DNA from: Planoprotostelium fungivorum
Lineage: Eukaryota; Evosea; Variosea; Cavosteliida; Cavosteliaceae
Reading direction: 5' to 3'
Assembly (NCBI GenBank): GCA_003024175.1
Contig: MDYQ01000097.1
Span: 1 to 64,000, forward strand
Length of the DNA: 64,000 bases
The translations under genes were made by a program, and so were the position numbers. The notes under the pieces are model-generated. The model did no database searches and was not told the DNA's origin. It saw nothing but the letters and a program-made list of their open reading frames with translations. Positions 33,097 through 45,940 of the stretch are shown here, one piece after another; within the stretch, counting starts at the first letter, position 1, and each line of letters begins with the position of its first letter.

Positions 33097-35420
33097 ATGA
33101 ACAGCCGTGTGATGCGTCCTGGGGGTGAGTGTAATTTACAATCAGTTCCCCGAAAGTATCTCCTATGGAATATTGAATGATATTTTGATATTTTTATGTG
33201 ATTTGGTGTCACCATGTACACGATTCATTTATGCAAGCCATCGAGTTGATCTCTTACCATTGGACTCCGAAAGGAAGAGGAAACGATTGGATGTAGGAGA
33301 GCAAAAGAGTTTCATTGAAAAATTGAATAAAAAAAGGAGTTCAAGGAAAAATTCTTCGGGTGAAAACACTGAGCAGCCATCGTCATCATCAACTCCACCA
33401 ACAAAAGTCATGAGTCAACCACGCTTCGACGCAAGTGTATCTATCATAACAGCACAACGAAAACAGAAAGAGGAAGAGACTCAGGTTGCTGTTGGAAAGG
33501 TTTGTCTACCACTTTTGAGACTCCATTTAACGGCTCAATAGACATTTTCGAAATGGTGCCATCACAGGACAACTCGTCGTGGCCTCAACATCACGGATGT
33601 TTTCACCGACTTCAGATCGGGTGTTTCATTGATATTACTGTTCGAAGAAGTCACTCAAAAGAGTCTCGAAGCAACACGTAGGTGAAACGAGTGATCTTCG
33701 TTGGATTGAATCAAAACAGTTGGACAGAAATACAATGCGAAACCGACCCTCGAAATCCAATGTATAGAGAACATAGCGATCGCCTTGCAGTTCTTTCAAA
33801 AAGTCACTGGGTCTAATCTCAACATCAATCCCAAAGGTGAGCGTAGTGATGACGTATCAGTAAATTGAAAGGCAAAAATAAGACATCGTGGACGGAAACA
33901 AGAAGGTCATCTTAGGTCTGGTATGGAGGATGATCACCTCCGGGATGTTGTCTCCAGAGCAATCCAATACCGACGCTGCACAGAGTGAGAGGCGACGATC
34001 TACGCTATAGAATGACGAGAGCAAGGAAACAGACAAGCGAAATCGAATCTCCTCAATTGGGTGAAACTTCAACTGCAAGAGTATCCAGATATTCCGGTGA
34101 GAAGACTTTCGTCTCTCCTTCTCAATTCAAAAGGTCAACGACTTTGAGACGAGTTTCAGTGATGGAAGGATCTTCAGTGCGTTACTACACAAGCACACAT
34201 CATCCATCATCGACCCGAAGAAATTAACCGTGAGTCCATTGTACAGTAAAGATGATGACGGACGAAGGGTGATGCGACGAGTGATCTGACCCTGGCTTTC
34301 CAACTGGCCGAGAGACACCTCGGAATCCCTCAACTAGTCGATGCCTCTGTCATGTCTAGACCGTACGTCTCATCATCATCTCACATTCAATGTAACAAGT
34401 GTACAGACCCGTCGACGAGAAGATCGTCATGACTTACGTGGCTGAATATCCCCTGGCCTTCATTCGAAATCCACCCAACGCCAACCTGACAAACCTCGCC
34501 AGCCAACCACTCCCCCCTCCCGTGACCGACGACGTATTAGAAGCACCCACGTTGACTCTTTCCTTTGAAGACGAGAAGAGGATGAGAGAAGATTTCGTTC
34601 GGAGGAATCCCATGCCGTTGGTAGCCCAGAGAAGGGAGGGACCCTCGCAGATGGAGAGGGAGCTGCTGGAAGAGTTTGATCGCATCTGCACTACGGCAGA
34701 GAGGTTCAAGAACGAGGTGAGAGGGAAGATGGGCTGTACGTGACGATGATAGATTCCCATGCTGAAGAAGTACAATCAAGAGATGGAAGCGTACAATCAA
34801 CAGGTGGCTTACATGAGGGGAAAACAACAGGAAGACGAGAGGAACGCGATCTACCGGGAACAGATGAAGATACAGAAGGAGATTCAGATGTTGCAGGAAG
34901 ACAATGACCGACTGTTGAAAGAGTTGTACAAGAAGAGAGGAGTGAGTGTATTTCACCTTCATCCATTCACACGGGCAGGATTTGGTGGGAACACTGACTG
35001 TGACCGTGAACGAAGGAAAAGACATCAAGCAGAAGCTCAAGTATGGAGGTGGAACGTTGGACTCCTTCGTCACGGTCAGATTGGACAAACAGCTGTTCAC
35101 CACACGTACGATCAAGAAGAGCTCGTCCCCCAATTGGTCCCAAACCTTTGTCTTATACGTATCGAAACATCACAAGGCCATCGAAGTCACTGTGTGGGAT
35201 GATCACGTTGTAGCGAAAGCTGGTGAGTCTGATGACTGAGTCTCCATTGGACAAATGAAATTGACTAGAGGTAGGGTTCAGAGGTCAGGCTGTGATCCCC
35301 GTGGAGACGTTCGCTGCATCACCCGTGATCTCCAAATGGTTTCATCTTCACGGTGACAAGCCACAGAACGCACAGAAGATATACGGAGACATCCATCTGT
35401 CAATGCAGTTCACAAAATAA
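33097..35420 (+). CDS. tandem calponin-homology, coiled-coil and C2 protein
   Basis: ATG 33097 (MNSRVMRPG) and a charged N-terminus lead to the first CH domain: TFSKWCHHRTTRRGLNITDV, DFRSGVSLILLFEEVTQKSL, IENIAIALQFFQKVTG and KKVILGLVWRMIT. The second CH domain has DFETSFSDGRIFSALLHKH..IDPKKL, LAFQLAERHLGIPQLVDASV and VDEKIVMTYVAEY. This CH1-CH2 pair is the F-actin-binding module of alpha-actinin, cortexillin and fimbrin. A coiled coil follows (LEEFDRICTTAERFKNE; YNQEMEAYNQQVAYMRGKQ; EIQMLQEDNDRLLKEL), then a C2 domain (GTLTVTVNEGKDIKQKLKYG; DSFVTVRLDKQLFTTRTIKK; PNWSQTFVLYV; VTVWDDHV) ending ISKWFHLHG and TAA at 35420. It probably links actin to membranes or signalling. The order CH-CH-coiled-coil-C2 is not one I recall from animals or fungi. 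About nine introns. Confidence 0.82.
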
Positions 35421-35524
35421 AGAGAGGAGAGCTTCCCGTTGTTTCGTTCTCGCGAGAGTGTAAAGTTGACACCTGCGGTCTATTCTTAGCGGCAGTGACA
35501 GCGGCTGACACACTTCACAACCAC

Positions 35525-38500
35525 ATGGTCGCGCCAAACGGTGCAGCTGAGGATGGTAGTAATGTCATACCAACCGAGGCGAAGAACTTAGCTGCCTTCC
35601 AAGTCATCGTCAAGGCACTCGGAGATGGTCAAATCTCTCAAACACAGTGAGTTGCAGCAGTAATAAGGTCTAATCGATAACGTATACTGCAGATTCGAAA
35701 GATACAGTAAGAAGCTCATCAAATTACACGAAGGAATCCTTCGGACGCACAGAAGTGAAAAAGATCTCACAGAGCAGTCGAACAATCTTAAAGAGGAATT
35801 GAATAACCAGAAAGAACACATCAAAAAGGCTAGTACACAATCATTCGAAGACAACATCACGATCGCAAATGCAAGGAAAGATCTCGCGAAGGTGATCTGA
35901 GTGGTATCGCGCCTCACTGATATTCCTCAGTGGCAATCAGACCTAGCCAACGCTTTAGAGAGAGAAGAGTGGGAAAAGGCTGAAGTGATGGGCCTGGAGA
36001 AGAAGAAGCAAGAGCTGAGTGACTTTGCCGAGCTTGAGCGAACGCGAAAAGAAGAAGAGCTGGAACCTCAGATCCACATATTGAAATTGAATCAGAAGGA
36101 TCTGATGGACGAGTTAACTTATCAGAGGACCTTGATCGAGAAGCAGGTGAGCATCTCAACTCTGAGAGATACTGACAAGAGTGCAGGATGCAGAGCGGAT
36201 CGAAGTCACCCAGAAGATCACCAAGGCCGAACAGGAGCGTTCTGAATTAGAGATGGCCATCGGTCAACTGCGCCAGGAGTTCTCTCACATACGCTCTGAT
36301 CCAGACAAGTACCGGAAGCAAGCAGACGTCGTACAGACGGCCCTCAAGGCCTTGAGAAGCGAATCAGATCGTCTATCTACCGCTGTGACCGAATTAGACA
36401 CGGAGCTAGCCAACATGAATAAGTCTAGAAAGGAGAATTTAGATCTCAGCATGAACCTCGCGATGCAACTAGACAAGCACAAGAACGCCATCGAGATGAA
36501 GGAGAGGCAGATTGCTCAGATTCTGAAGGACAGTGAGAGAGAGAAGCTACGGCATCAGACGGAGTTGGAGACGCGATCGATATCGGACACACAACTGCGG
36601 CGGAGTCTCTTCACGATTCGAAGGAAGAACGAAGAGGCCATGGGGAAAGAGAGAGAACTCAACAACGCTCTCAAGTCCGTACGGAAGGCCAAGGTAGCCT
36701 TAGAGTCGGCCAAAAAGTCTATACCCGAGCTGACCAACACCATCGAAGAGATGCGCAGGCAGATGGGAAAGGAGGAGGAGATCACGAAGAGACATCACTC
36801 GAAACTGGAGGATCTGAGGTACGACCGAGACGTGTTGATCAACAATTTTTTGCGTTTGGAGGACATCGAAAAGGGGAAATCAGAGGTGAATATCACACTT
36901 ATTACACCGAATGTGTTGTTGATGGTGGTAGGTGGTCAAAGTGTTGGCACAAGAGAATGTGGATTTAGAAGAGGAACTCGACAAATTGATGAAACAAGAG
37001 CAAATCATCAGCCGAGAAATCACGGAGCTCGGAATCGATCGAGATGTGAAGCGTAACGAAGCTGTGCGGGCGGCAAATACACTAGACAAGGCCAAGCTGG
37101 AGCTGAAACTGAGGGGACTACTCATCGTGGATCTGGAGAAAGCTGCGACGGACACGGACACTCACCTGAAAAAGTTTGAGGGGATGTACGAGATCGTCAA
37201 GAACGAGCGAAACAAGTACACGAATCTACTGCAGGCCACACAACTCTTGGGTTACGAATTATCCGAGAAGATCAAAGTGCTACAGAACGAGATCGACATC
37301 CTCAAGAGCGAAGTGGAGACGAAGGAGGCCGCACTGGCCGTGGAGAAGACTCACTATCTCGGAATCTGTGCGGAGAGGGATACAGTGCGTGGAGATATCA
37401 ACAAACAGACGTATCGCTGTCAACTGAAGGAAGAGGCCGTGGATCAAGGCATGGCGGAGATCCGAAAATTGAACAGCATCATTCGAAGTGCCGAGAACGA
37501 CATTCTCTACCTGAGAAAGCGATACGAGGGAGCCCTGCAGAATCTTAACGCCACGGGAACTCTGATCGTGCAGAAGAACGAACAGCTTTATCTGTTGTAC
37601 GACCGAACTCATTCCCAAGAGACGATACAGCACAACGGAGACATTGAATTGAAGAAGAGAGAGGAAGAGATTAGAATGCTCCACCTGCACAAGGCAGAAT
37701 TAGAGCGAGAGATCACAGTGACGAGGAAGGGAGAGAACTCAATACCCAAACTCGAGAAAGAAAAGGAGGAACTCTTTTATCTCCTGAGAGAGAAGAAGAA
37801 AGAGGTGAGAGGAAGAAAACGCATGTGTGTGACGTGTGTAGGTTCGAAAACTATCCAAGGAATTGGAGTCACCCGAAAATGTCGTTCGGTGGAGGAGCTT
37901 GGAGGGCGAGGATCCGTCAGCGGAAGCACTGAACGATAAGATCAAAGCACTGGAACAGAAGATCGCTGAAGGACAGGCGAAAGTATTGGAGAAGGAATTA
38001 GTCCTCACCGAAGCGAAATCTTTGGAGGAGAAATACACCCACCAGATCGACAGCCAGAAAGAGGGGTGAGTCTCTTTCGCTCATGAGTCGTATCACCTGC
38101 GATGATCATCTAAATCGTACAGGGCGTTGAAATTATCGTCCAAAGTAAACGCTTGCAAAACAAAGATGAAAGAACACAACAAGAAGATCATGTCATTAGT
38201 CGCTCAGATCTCTCTCAACCAATCGGTTCAGGTGGGATATACTAGCGGGATCCAACAAATAATCGATCGTAGGCCCAACTGCAGAGAGAGAAATCCATTC
38301 TGTCTGAAGAAGTGAAATCAGCGGAAGCTCGTATCCAGGCCGGTCAGCCTCCCACCATTGAAATGGAAGAGAAATGGAACATCACACAACAACGGGAGTC
38401 TCTGAGAAAACAAGAGGAGCAAGTGCACAGAGAGAATGAGGAAGTCATCCGAGAGCACACTCTGTCGGACGGAACGATCACTCAAGCCGATAGAAGAGTG

Positions 38501-38632
38501 ACGATGTACATACCAGAGGGAGATAAGCTTGGAATACCAAAGCCCTACGGAGCTTACGCGCCCTTGAAGCCGTCAGATAGTGGAGCCGTGAGGACAATGC
38601 GAAAACCTAAACCAAAAGAAATTGTATTATAA
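35525..38632 (+). CDS. CCDC146: coiled-coil protein CCDC146 (MBO2-like), centriole/cilium
   Basis: ATG 35525 (MVAPNGAAEDGSNVIPTEAK) starts a protein of about 900 residues, almost entirely coiled coil (for example KLIKLHEGILRTHRSEKDLT; FERYSKKL; LEREEWEKAEVMGLEKKKQE; YEIVKNERNKYTNLLQATQL). The best family marker is the C-terminus, YIPEGDKLGIPKPYGAYAPL followed by KPSDSGAVRTMRKPKPKEI. It matches the conserved 'YIP...PKPYG..APFKPS..G...R..RKP' tail of CCDC146 / Chlamydomonas MBO2, a component of centrioles and cilia. An intron (GTGAGTTGCAG...CTGCAG) falls after QISQT, and about six more follow. It starts 104 bp after the CH-C2 gene on the same strand. It implies that this organism has, or recently had, cilia at some stage. 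Confidence 0.82.
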
Positions 38633-38862
38633 ATACAGTCTCGGTCAACGTGTATGGTGATGTTTCCAAATCAGTCACTCTTACCAAATATTGTATGCTC
38701 TCCTTCCGGTGCATACTACCGTATATTGCCGCAGTGGTGTGTTGCATGATTTTTATCTCATCCCACTCGATGATCCTTCGGTGAAAGGTCGTTCTCCAAA
38801 TTTTCCTTAAAAATTCTCAGACCGTCTCCTCTTTTTAATCGAGGGATCGATCAGAAGAAACC

Positions 38863-40464
38863 ATGTCCGATTCAAGCGACGTTGCTGCCCTACAGGAGAG
38901 AATCAAACAGCTCGAACTCGAGAATGAAAAGGTAAGATCATGTTGTTCATCTCGACATAGATGAAGAGTGTGCAGTTACAAAAGCAAGTCTCTGCCAACC
39001 CATCCTTCAAAGTCTCAGGACCAACCAAGTTTCACAGAAGAATCCTCGTTAAGACACTTCTGAAGAACCCCGTCGAGGGAGAGGAGATCGTTCTCTGTGG
39101 ATGGGCCAGAACTATCCGTGAGCAGGTGGCTGTCCTTTTACTTCCATCTCTGACATTCACAGGGTGGTGGTCGATTCGCCTTCTTAGAGTTAGTCGACGG
39201 TTCCAGCGCCTCCAGCTTCCAGGTGATCATGCCAACTCCTTACCATCCACTCACGATTGTGCAGGTCGTTGTGATGGCCGAGACTCCAGGTTTCGCCGAA
39301 TTGACCGGACCCGATGCAGGCATCCACGCCTGTTTCGTCGTAGAGGGTAAGGTCGTGAAGGGAAAGGGAAAGCAGCCGTTCGAATTGGCCGCCACCAACG
39401 TCGAGCTGCACGGAAAGTGTGTGCCCGGCACTTATCCCCTCGCCAAGAGCAAGGACAGACCTTCCATGGAGTACCTGCGTGAGATTGCTCACCTTCGTGG
39501 ACGTACCAACACGGTGCGTGATGGATCCATCGTTGAACTCGTTTCTTTCTGATCTTCCACTCATGATCTCAGTTCTCCAACATGGTTCGTGTCAGAAACG
39601 CTTGCTCCATGGCCACCCATCTCTTCTTCCAGTCCCAGAACTTCATCTACCTCAACACTCCTCTCATCACCACCTCCGACTGTGAGGGTGCCGGTGAGAT
39701 GTTCCAGGTGAATCTCTCCACCTCCAGTGATGTAGACTGACTCCACAGGTGACAACCCTTCTGAAGAACGGAACGGCCAAGATGAGCGACGTCATTGCCG
39801 CCAAGGACGGTCAACCCGATTACACGAAAGATTTCTTCGGTAAGCCCGCCTTCCTGACCGTGTCTGGTCAGTTGAACGGAGAGATGTACGCTTCTGCCGT
39901 GGGTAGAATCTACACGTTCGGTCCCACCTTCAGAGCCGAAGTCAGCCACACGAAGCGTCACATGTCCGAATTCTGGATGATCGAGCCCGAGATTGCCTTT
40001 GCCGATCTGGACGAGAACATGGACATCGCTGAGGCTTACCTCAAGTTTGTCTTGAAGCACGTCAGAGAGACGTGTCCCGAAGAGTTGGCCTTCTTCAACA
40101 GCTTCGTAGAGAAGGGTCTCATCGAGAGGTGAGAGGGAGAAGAGGATGAGAGTAATGGGGATAGATTGAAGAACGTGGAGGAGAAGCCTTTCAAGAAGAT
40201 GTCTTACACGGAGGCCGTACAAGTGCTCCTCGACAGCAAGCAAAAGTTTGAGACACCCGTCAGCTGGGGAATCGATCTCGGCTCCGAGCACGAGAGGTGA
40301 CCCATTCTCTTATCTCTGTCTCATCCTTTTATCCTGTGCTATCCTCTAAGCTATATTCCCATCCTGATGCACTATCCTCTCCTTGATTGTTTTCAATCGA
40401 AACGTATGACTCAACGATGCAGATACTTGACCGATGTGGTATACAAGCAGCCCGTGATCCTGTA

Positions 40465-40498
<34 letters not shown>

Positions 40499-40901
40499 AG
40501 ACTCAACGACGACGGAAAGACTGTCCGTGCCATGGACGTCTTAGTCCCCAAGATCGGTGAGCTCATGGGTGGTTCACAGAGAGAAGAGAGACTCGAGCAC
40601 CTCGAGCAGAGGTGCGTTTCATCTCATCTCCATGTATCATTCTATTTCATTCATTATCTCTTCCCTCCTTAGTCGTTACCCTTGGTGGATACACTTCACT
40701 CTTTGATGATGATGCAGAATCGACGAGCTCAAGTTGGACAAACACGCTTACCGACACTACCTCGACCTCCGCAGATTCGGTACGTGCCAGCACTCTGGTT
40801 TCGGTCTTGGCTTCGAGCGATTGGTCATGTTCGTCACTGGAATCGAAAACATTCGCGATGCCATTCCCTTCCCCAGAGTCCCCGGCAGTGCAGAGTTTTA
40901 A
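38863..40901 (+). CDS. NARS1: asparaginyl-tRNA synthetase, cytosolic
   Basis: It charges tRNA(Asn) with asparagine (class IIb). ATG 38863 starts [20 protein letters not shown], a short coiled extension. The OB-fold anticodon-binding domain covers [30 protein letters not shown] and [13 protein letters not shown]. The catalytic domain has [17 protein letters not shown] and [20 protein letters not shown] (motif 1 region), [20 protein letters not shown] (motif 2) and [20 protein letters not shown] (motif 3), with [15 protein letters not shown] then TAA at 40899-40901. Motif 2 H/E residues and GFGLGFERL are typical of eukaryotic AsnRS rather than AspRS. About eight introns. Its stop is 13 bp from the stop of the convergent USP14 gene, so the transcripts almost certainly overlap at their 3' ends. 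Confidence 0.95.
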
Positions 40902-40914
40902 CTCGACATAAAGT

Positions 40915-42832
40915 TTATTCCTTCATCGGCTCTGTCTTCGTTTCCTCCACTAGAGAGTACTGCTTCGTTCGGTACAGTGTCAAGTAGGCAATGTGCCAGT
41001 CACTTCCTCCCTTTCCCGTCAACTTTTTGATCTCTTCTTCGGGGACGGGGGACACTACGTCGTCATCATACTTGAGCCACTCTCCTGTTCTTCTCTCAGT
41101 CACTTGAACCATCAACTCACTATTGTCTCACCTTCTAAGGTCTTGATCCAACCCACGTAGTGACCCGAATCAGCCGTACGTCCCTTGTGAGTCACGAGGG
41201 CGCAGAGCTCGTACATTCCGGTATCATTGTGCATCTCCTCTGCTCTTCGTCAGATGGACATTAAAAAAGAAATCATTCTACAGAGGATGGAGAGACTCAC
41301 TGGGATCCAGGGTGACCTCACGAGTGACTTGGGGCTTCTTCTCTTCCTCCTTCTTGCTTCCGTGCTGTCCCTCTCTTCTCTTCTTCACTTCCTCGGCCGT
41401 GATGTCGTCTTCGATCTGCTGGATTCTCTTTCTCTTCGGTGCGATCTTGTCCTTCAATTCCTGACTGCACAGCTCGAAGACATCCAAGCTGAGGGGGAAA
41501 TCGACCGGCTATCCATCTCAGTCACATTCTCCAGCATGACTCATGATCATGATCATCATCATCAGGTGACTCACTCGAGCGATCTTGGCCTTGACGCTTT
41601 CCTTGGGCTTCCAGAGGAAGCGAACGAATTGAACATTAAGGTAATAGGGCAGCTCTTCGATGACGGATTTCTTGTTGTACTGTGTCTCCACGCCGGCCGC
41701 GTTCTTCTTCGACAGACTCTCGTTCAAGCCAGCCTTCAATCCTGACATACGATTCAGATTTTCAGTCTGTCTCATCGTGATTCACCTTCCATGAGAAAAC
41801 TGGTGGTGTTAGTGATGTGACAGGTCAATTTGCTGAAAGGAGACGTGCTGGTGGTGGTGTCCATTGGATCGTCCGCGCTGGTCAGTCTGCCTCCAGTCAA
41901 TCTCTCACCCACTCAGTATAATACTCACTCTGATTTCAGCTGTCCACCAAAGAGTTGAGAGTAGATGTCCTTGTCCGAGTTCTCCAACTTTGGAACGTTC
42001 TTCAAGGACTGCACCATGGTGCTGTGGAATTCCTCCGCATCTTGCTGCATGAAGTGTCCGTTAGATTTCTCTGCAAATTGAGGATTGATCTGAAGAGGTG
42101 AGCCCACACAGCCAGCATCAACCACTCACGGTGCGTAAGATAGTCAAGAAGGCCACGGGGGGAATGGGCTCGTTCGTGTTGGATAGCAGGTTCAGCAGGT
42201 CTCTGAACTGAGCGGTCAGCTGCTTCTCAGGTGTGCCACCGATGGAGGGCTCCGTATATCTGAATGATGTTACTGTTGAATCAGATGAGACAAGCTCACC
42301 TCTTCAGGGCAGCCTGGAGTTCGGGTGCAGCTTTCATGAATTGGATGGTAGAGTTCATGTAGCACGTGTTGCCGAGATTCACGAGACCAGCTGGATATTG
42401 AGACTGCGCCAAGGCCTGAAATGATTCAATGTGATGTTGTCGAACGACAAAGAGATGTCTACCTGAGCTTGGTCGGCGGTCATGTCCTCTACGAAGACAG
42501 TCTTCTGCTCTGGTTCTTTGGGAATCTCAGATTCAGCTGATCCAATCATCATAAATTTGTGTCCATCCTTGATACCCAATGATTTCCAGTCTGCATCGTC
42601 TTTCAGAGTACCCCCCTTGACCATGACTGTAAAGGATTCAGAAATTCAATCGTGATATGACACACTCTTCTGTCTGTCAGGTAAAACATTGGTTAGGGTA
42701 TATAATTGCATCTTGAAGACAGAAGGAGGCTCATCGGGATTGATCTCGATGTCCTCGTAGTTTTGCTTTCCCCACTTGACTGATACTACGAAACGTTCAA
42801 TCGTTTCTCTTCACTTGCGGCTTACCTTTCAT
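40915..42832 (-). CDS. USP14: ubiquitin carboxyl-terminal hydrolase 14 (USP14/UBP6)
   Basis: This is the proteasome-associated deubiquitinase that trims ubiquitin chains from substrates. ATG 42832 gives MK, then after a 42-nt intron VSVKWGKQNYEDIEINPDEP, a ubiquitin-like domain (LKDDADWKSLGIKDGHKFMM). The USP domain has the Cys box GLVNLGNTCYMNSTIQFM, the QQDAEEF motif (MQQDAEEFHSTMVQSL), ELPYYLNVQFVRFLWKP and the His box DSGHYVGWIK. It closes with WHIAYLTLYRTKQY and TAA at 40917-40915. The UBL-then-USP layout is specific to USP14/UBP6. About nine introns. Catalytic Cys and His are both present, so it should be active. Confidence 0.93.
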
Positions 42833-43799
42833 TGTTTTCGTGATTGAATGATGGAAGTTTGTTGGCACTGCAGTGTGTGACGTCACAATTACAACGGAAC
42901 GCGAATTTGTGCTCGCGATGACATGCTCTCCATCTGAGTCCTGTTTTCGCTCTTAGCACAGAGCGGAGACTTGTTGTCGATACTATAGATCGTTCACATC
43001 CTTCACACAATGTCCTTCTCACCTCACCGATTCTGAGCTCTCCTGGAGCAGTCTCTGACGGCCTCTGCAAACAGCTACCAGTAAACAACAAAGAGGTGGT
43101 TCAGTGGTGGCTGAGAGATCAGACAGCCCACGAAACTGGAAGTGGTTCGACAGAGAGCCTGTAAACATGGCTGAAGGACCTATGGAAGTATGGTCAGGAA
43201 AAACCGAATGAAAGAAGTTGTGTTGAGTGAATGAAGCCAGGACACGAATATTTTGGTTCCACATGCATGCATTCCAGAGTAGCCCTTCTCGCCTGACGCA
43301 TCGAGCAGTGTATTCCGAAACGAGTTACGTGTTACAAGTGGCTGCTGTTGCATGCGGTCTGAGCGTGAGATGAGGTGACGAGAAGTTTTGATATGGTGCG
43401 GAAGAGTCAGAAGTGCTCGAGTTGAGAGTTGTCACTTCGTCTCTTCTTGCCATTTCTAACACTCCTCTCGGGAGCTGCATGATTTACGATGGAGAATTGT
43501 GTTCCATCAGTCGCGACAATTGTCTGGGTGCAACCTCCAGTCAGGATCACACGGGTTGTAGAGTTGACGTTGGAGAGTGACTCACTGGACCACGAAACAT
43601 ATGGCAGGAGATCCTATCCTCTATTATCGACTATCAACTGGTCTTGAATGGAACTGTGCGGGCGTAAATGACTTTCTAGCGAAAATTCAGATACTTCGCT
43701 AAAAGACATTGAAATCTCCGCTACGTAATCAGACAGGTATCTGCGGTATTCAGACACAATTACAAACACGAGCGAACGACAACCTCACCACGCCCGATT
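42833..43799. other. 967-bp intergenic region before the decarboxylase gene
   Basis: It separates two divergent genes (USP14 on the minus strand and the decarboxylase on the plus strand) and is much longer than other divergent gaps here (98-110 bp). I found no coding exon, RNA gene or repeat. Its size leaves room for a regulated promoter. Confidence 0.5.
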
Positions 43800-45653
43800 A
43801 TGGCTGACTCATCTTCCACTCAATCTCGTTGTTCGGGCAAAGCATGCAAGAACTTGGCGGTGATGTTGAATGTCTAACATGCGGACTAAAACAAAACAGG
43901 TCAACCGCCACGTGAAGATCCAAGCCGGTTGGCTCTCTCACCCTCACGAAGTCAGACAGTTTGTGGCCAAGATCAGAGACATTGTCGATAATCCACACAC
44001 GACACCTCACCACCATTCTACAATCACTCTCGGTGATTTCATCTCCAGCTCCCCTCTCGGACTGAACTCTCGAATAGGTACTGCTGTCTCTCCGGGCGTG
44101 CAGAGGCTGAAGACATTGTATAATGAAGATCCGATGGTCCGACTCTACATGGACAACATGATCAAAGAAGATCCGATCCCCGAGAGAGATGTACCCAACG
44201 GTAAGTTCTCTCATAGTTCCAAATTCATGTCGAAACAGACATGAAACCAATGGAATCATCTGAGAAGGCACGGGAGAGAGAGGAGAGAGTCCATCGCCCC
44301 AGGTAGATGTATTATGTCATCTCTCCTCTTACATCACACAGAAACGTTTCTGAGATGTTGAACATGATCGACTTTGTCATCAAACGTGCACCCATATACA
44401 CCGGAAAAGATGACCACGCCATCGGTAAGACGTGACATTCGCTCGATCGTACACATACGAGATTGATATCATTGAAGCTTGTCCACTCAACGCTCTATTC
44501 GATGACATGATGGCCACACCTTCCGGCTTTGTCTTCTTCAGGATGAAGCAAGTGAACGACGTCTTTCAACAGATCCTCAACGAGTGGTGCCAATTTCTCT
44601 GCTCAGAAGGTGTGTTGCGCTGATCAGCGTCATCGTCTTCGACGCTCATTATGACGAAACAGATTCGGCTGCCGTTTTGAACGACGGCAAATACGGTTGG
44701 TTGAACGAGGAAGCGAAGAAGGTGTTGAAACTAGAGGAGATCCAGTGTAACATGTCTAAACCTCATGGCGGTTTCCACTCCTGGAACGACTTCTTCACGA
44801 GAAGATTCAAGGAAGGAGCCAGGCCAGTGGCCAGCCCAGACGACGATTCGGTGGACGATTATGGAGCACACATCGAATTGACGACTGCAGGTCGTGACCT
44901 CCTCATGCGAGTGCACCTTCTACCACACACAGGACGACATCAAGATGAGAGATGACTTCTGGATCAAATCACAACCGTATTCGCTGCAAGACATGCTTCA
45001 CAACGATCCTAGAGCCTCTCGGTTCGTCGGTGGCACCATCTTCCAGGTGAGGTCCATCTACAACTGTGTAGATGAACTGTGGGCAGGCCTTCTTGAGTGC
45101 GACATCTTACCACAGATGGCACAGCCCTGTAAATGGAAAAGTCATCGACTTCTACGTGGTGCCCGGAACTTATTTCTCCGAGGCCGAATCGGAGGGTGAG
45201 CTCATCTACACATTTGTAGACGAGTGACGCAATAGTAATCAGGTTATCACACCGACGGCCTTGGATTATCTGAAGGCTATCTCACTGCATCAGCGGCTAG
45301 AGGTGACGTGCAGATCCTCTCTTCTGTGACTCAGACTCTACAGGAATCATATTCATCGAGTGTGACGACAAGAAATTGGGGATGATCGCCATCGTCTACG
45401 TTGGAATGAACGAAGTATCATCCAATAACTTCACGGTGAAGAAGGAGGCCAAGGTGACTCGACATCATCGTGACGATCGTGACGACGAGATGGACTGAAA
45501 CGAGTGAAGGTCAGGAAGGGAGATCAGTTGGGATACTTTCAATTCGGTGGCAGCACGCACTGCATCATCTTCGAGCCCAATGTGGCCAAGGGAGCTTTCA
45601 AAAAGTTCAAAGTGGACCAGAAGATCCTCCTCAATTCTCAATTGTTTCCCTGA
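43800..45653 (+). CDS. PSDC + phosphatidylserine decarboxylase-like enzyme (PsiD-related)
   Basis: ATG 43800 starts MADSSSTQSRCSGKACKNLA, then WLSHPHEVRQFVAKIRDIV. The N-terminal domain has LYNEDPMVRLYMDNMIKE, MLNMIDFVIKRAPIYTG, PLNALFDDMMATPSGFVFF and ILNEWCQFLCS, matching the PSDC domain (PF12588) found before some PS decarboxylase-like enzymes. The decarboxylase part has FHSWNDFFTRRFKEGARPV, LSATSYHRWHSPVNGKVID and VRKGDQLGYFQFGGSTHCI. In true PS decarboxylases the self-cleaving site that makes the pyruvoyl cofactor is LGST; here it is GGST. Fungal members with this architecture include PsiD-type tryptophan decarboxylases, so the substrate may be a free amino acid, not phosphatidylserine. 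No transmembrane segment was seen. About nine introns of host type. TGA at 45651-45653. Confidence 0.85.
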
Positions 45654-45940
45654 AGACGTCATCGATAAACTCACTACCGTTCTCGGTATCGTCGAATGGA
45701 TGATTTGAAGTGATCAGCAGTAGTGATGTTCAAATTGCTGAATGAGCGAGAGAAAGTTGCGTCTTTATGGAGGAAACTGTGCAGAAATGGGTTCATCAAC
45801 GCTGAGTAGAAAATCAATGAGAGTGAATGGAGCGGCTGCACGAATATGGAAGTCATTTTATTCAGATCATCTTTTGCGTGCAATTAAATTGGCTCGGTGT
45901 AAACCCGTTGTTGACACCTCGGTGTGCACATTTTCGAGTG

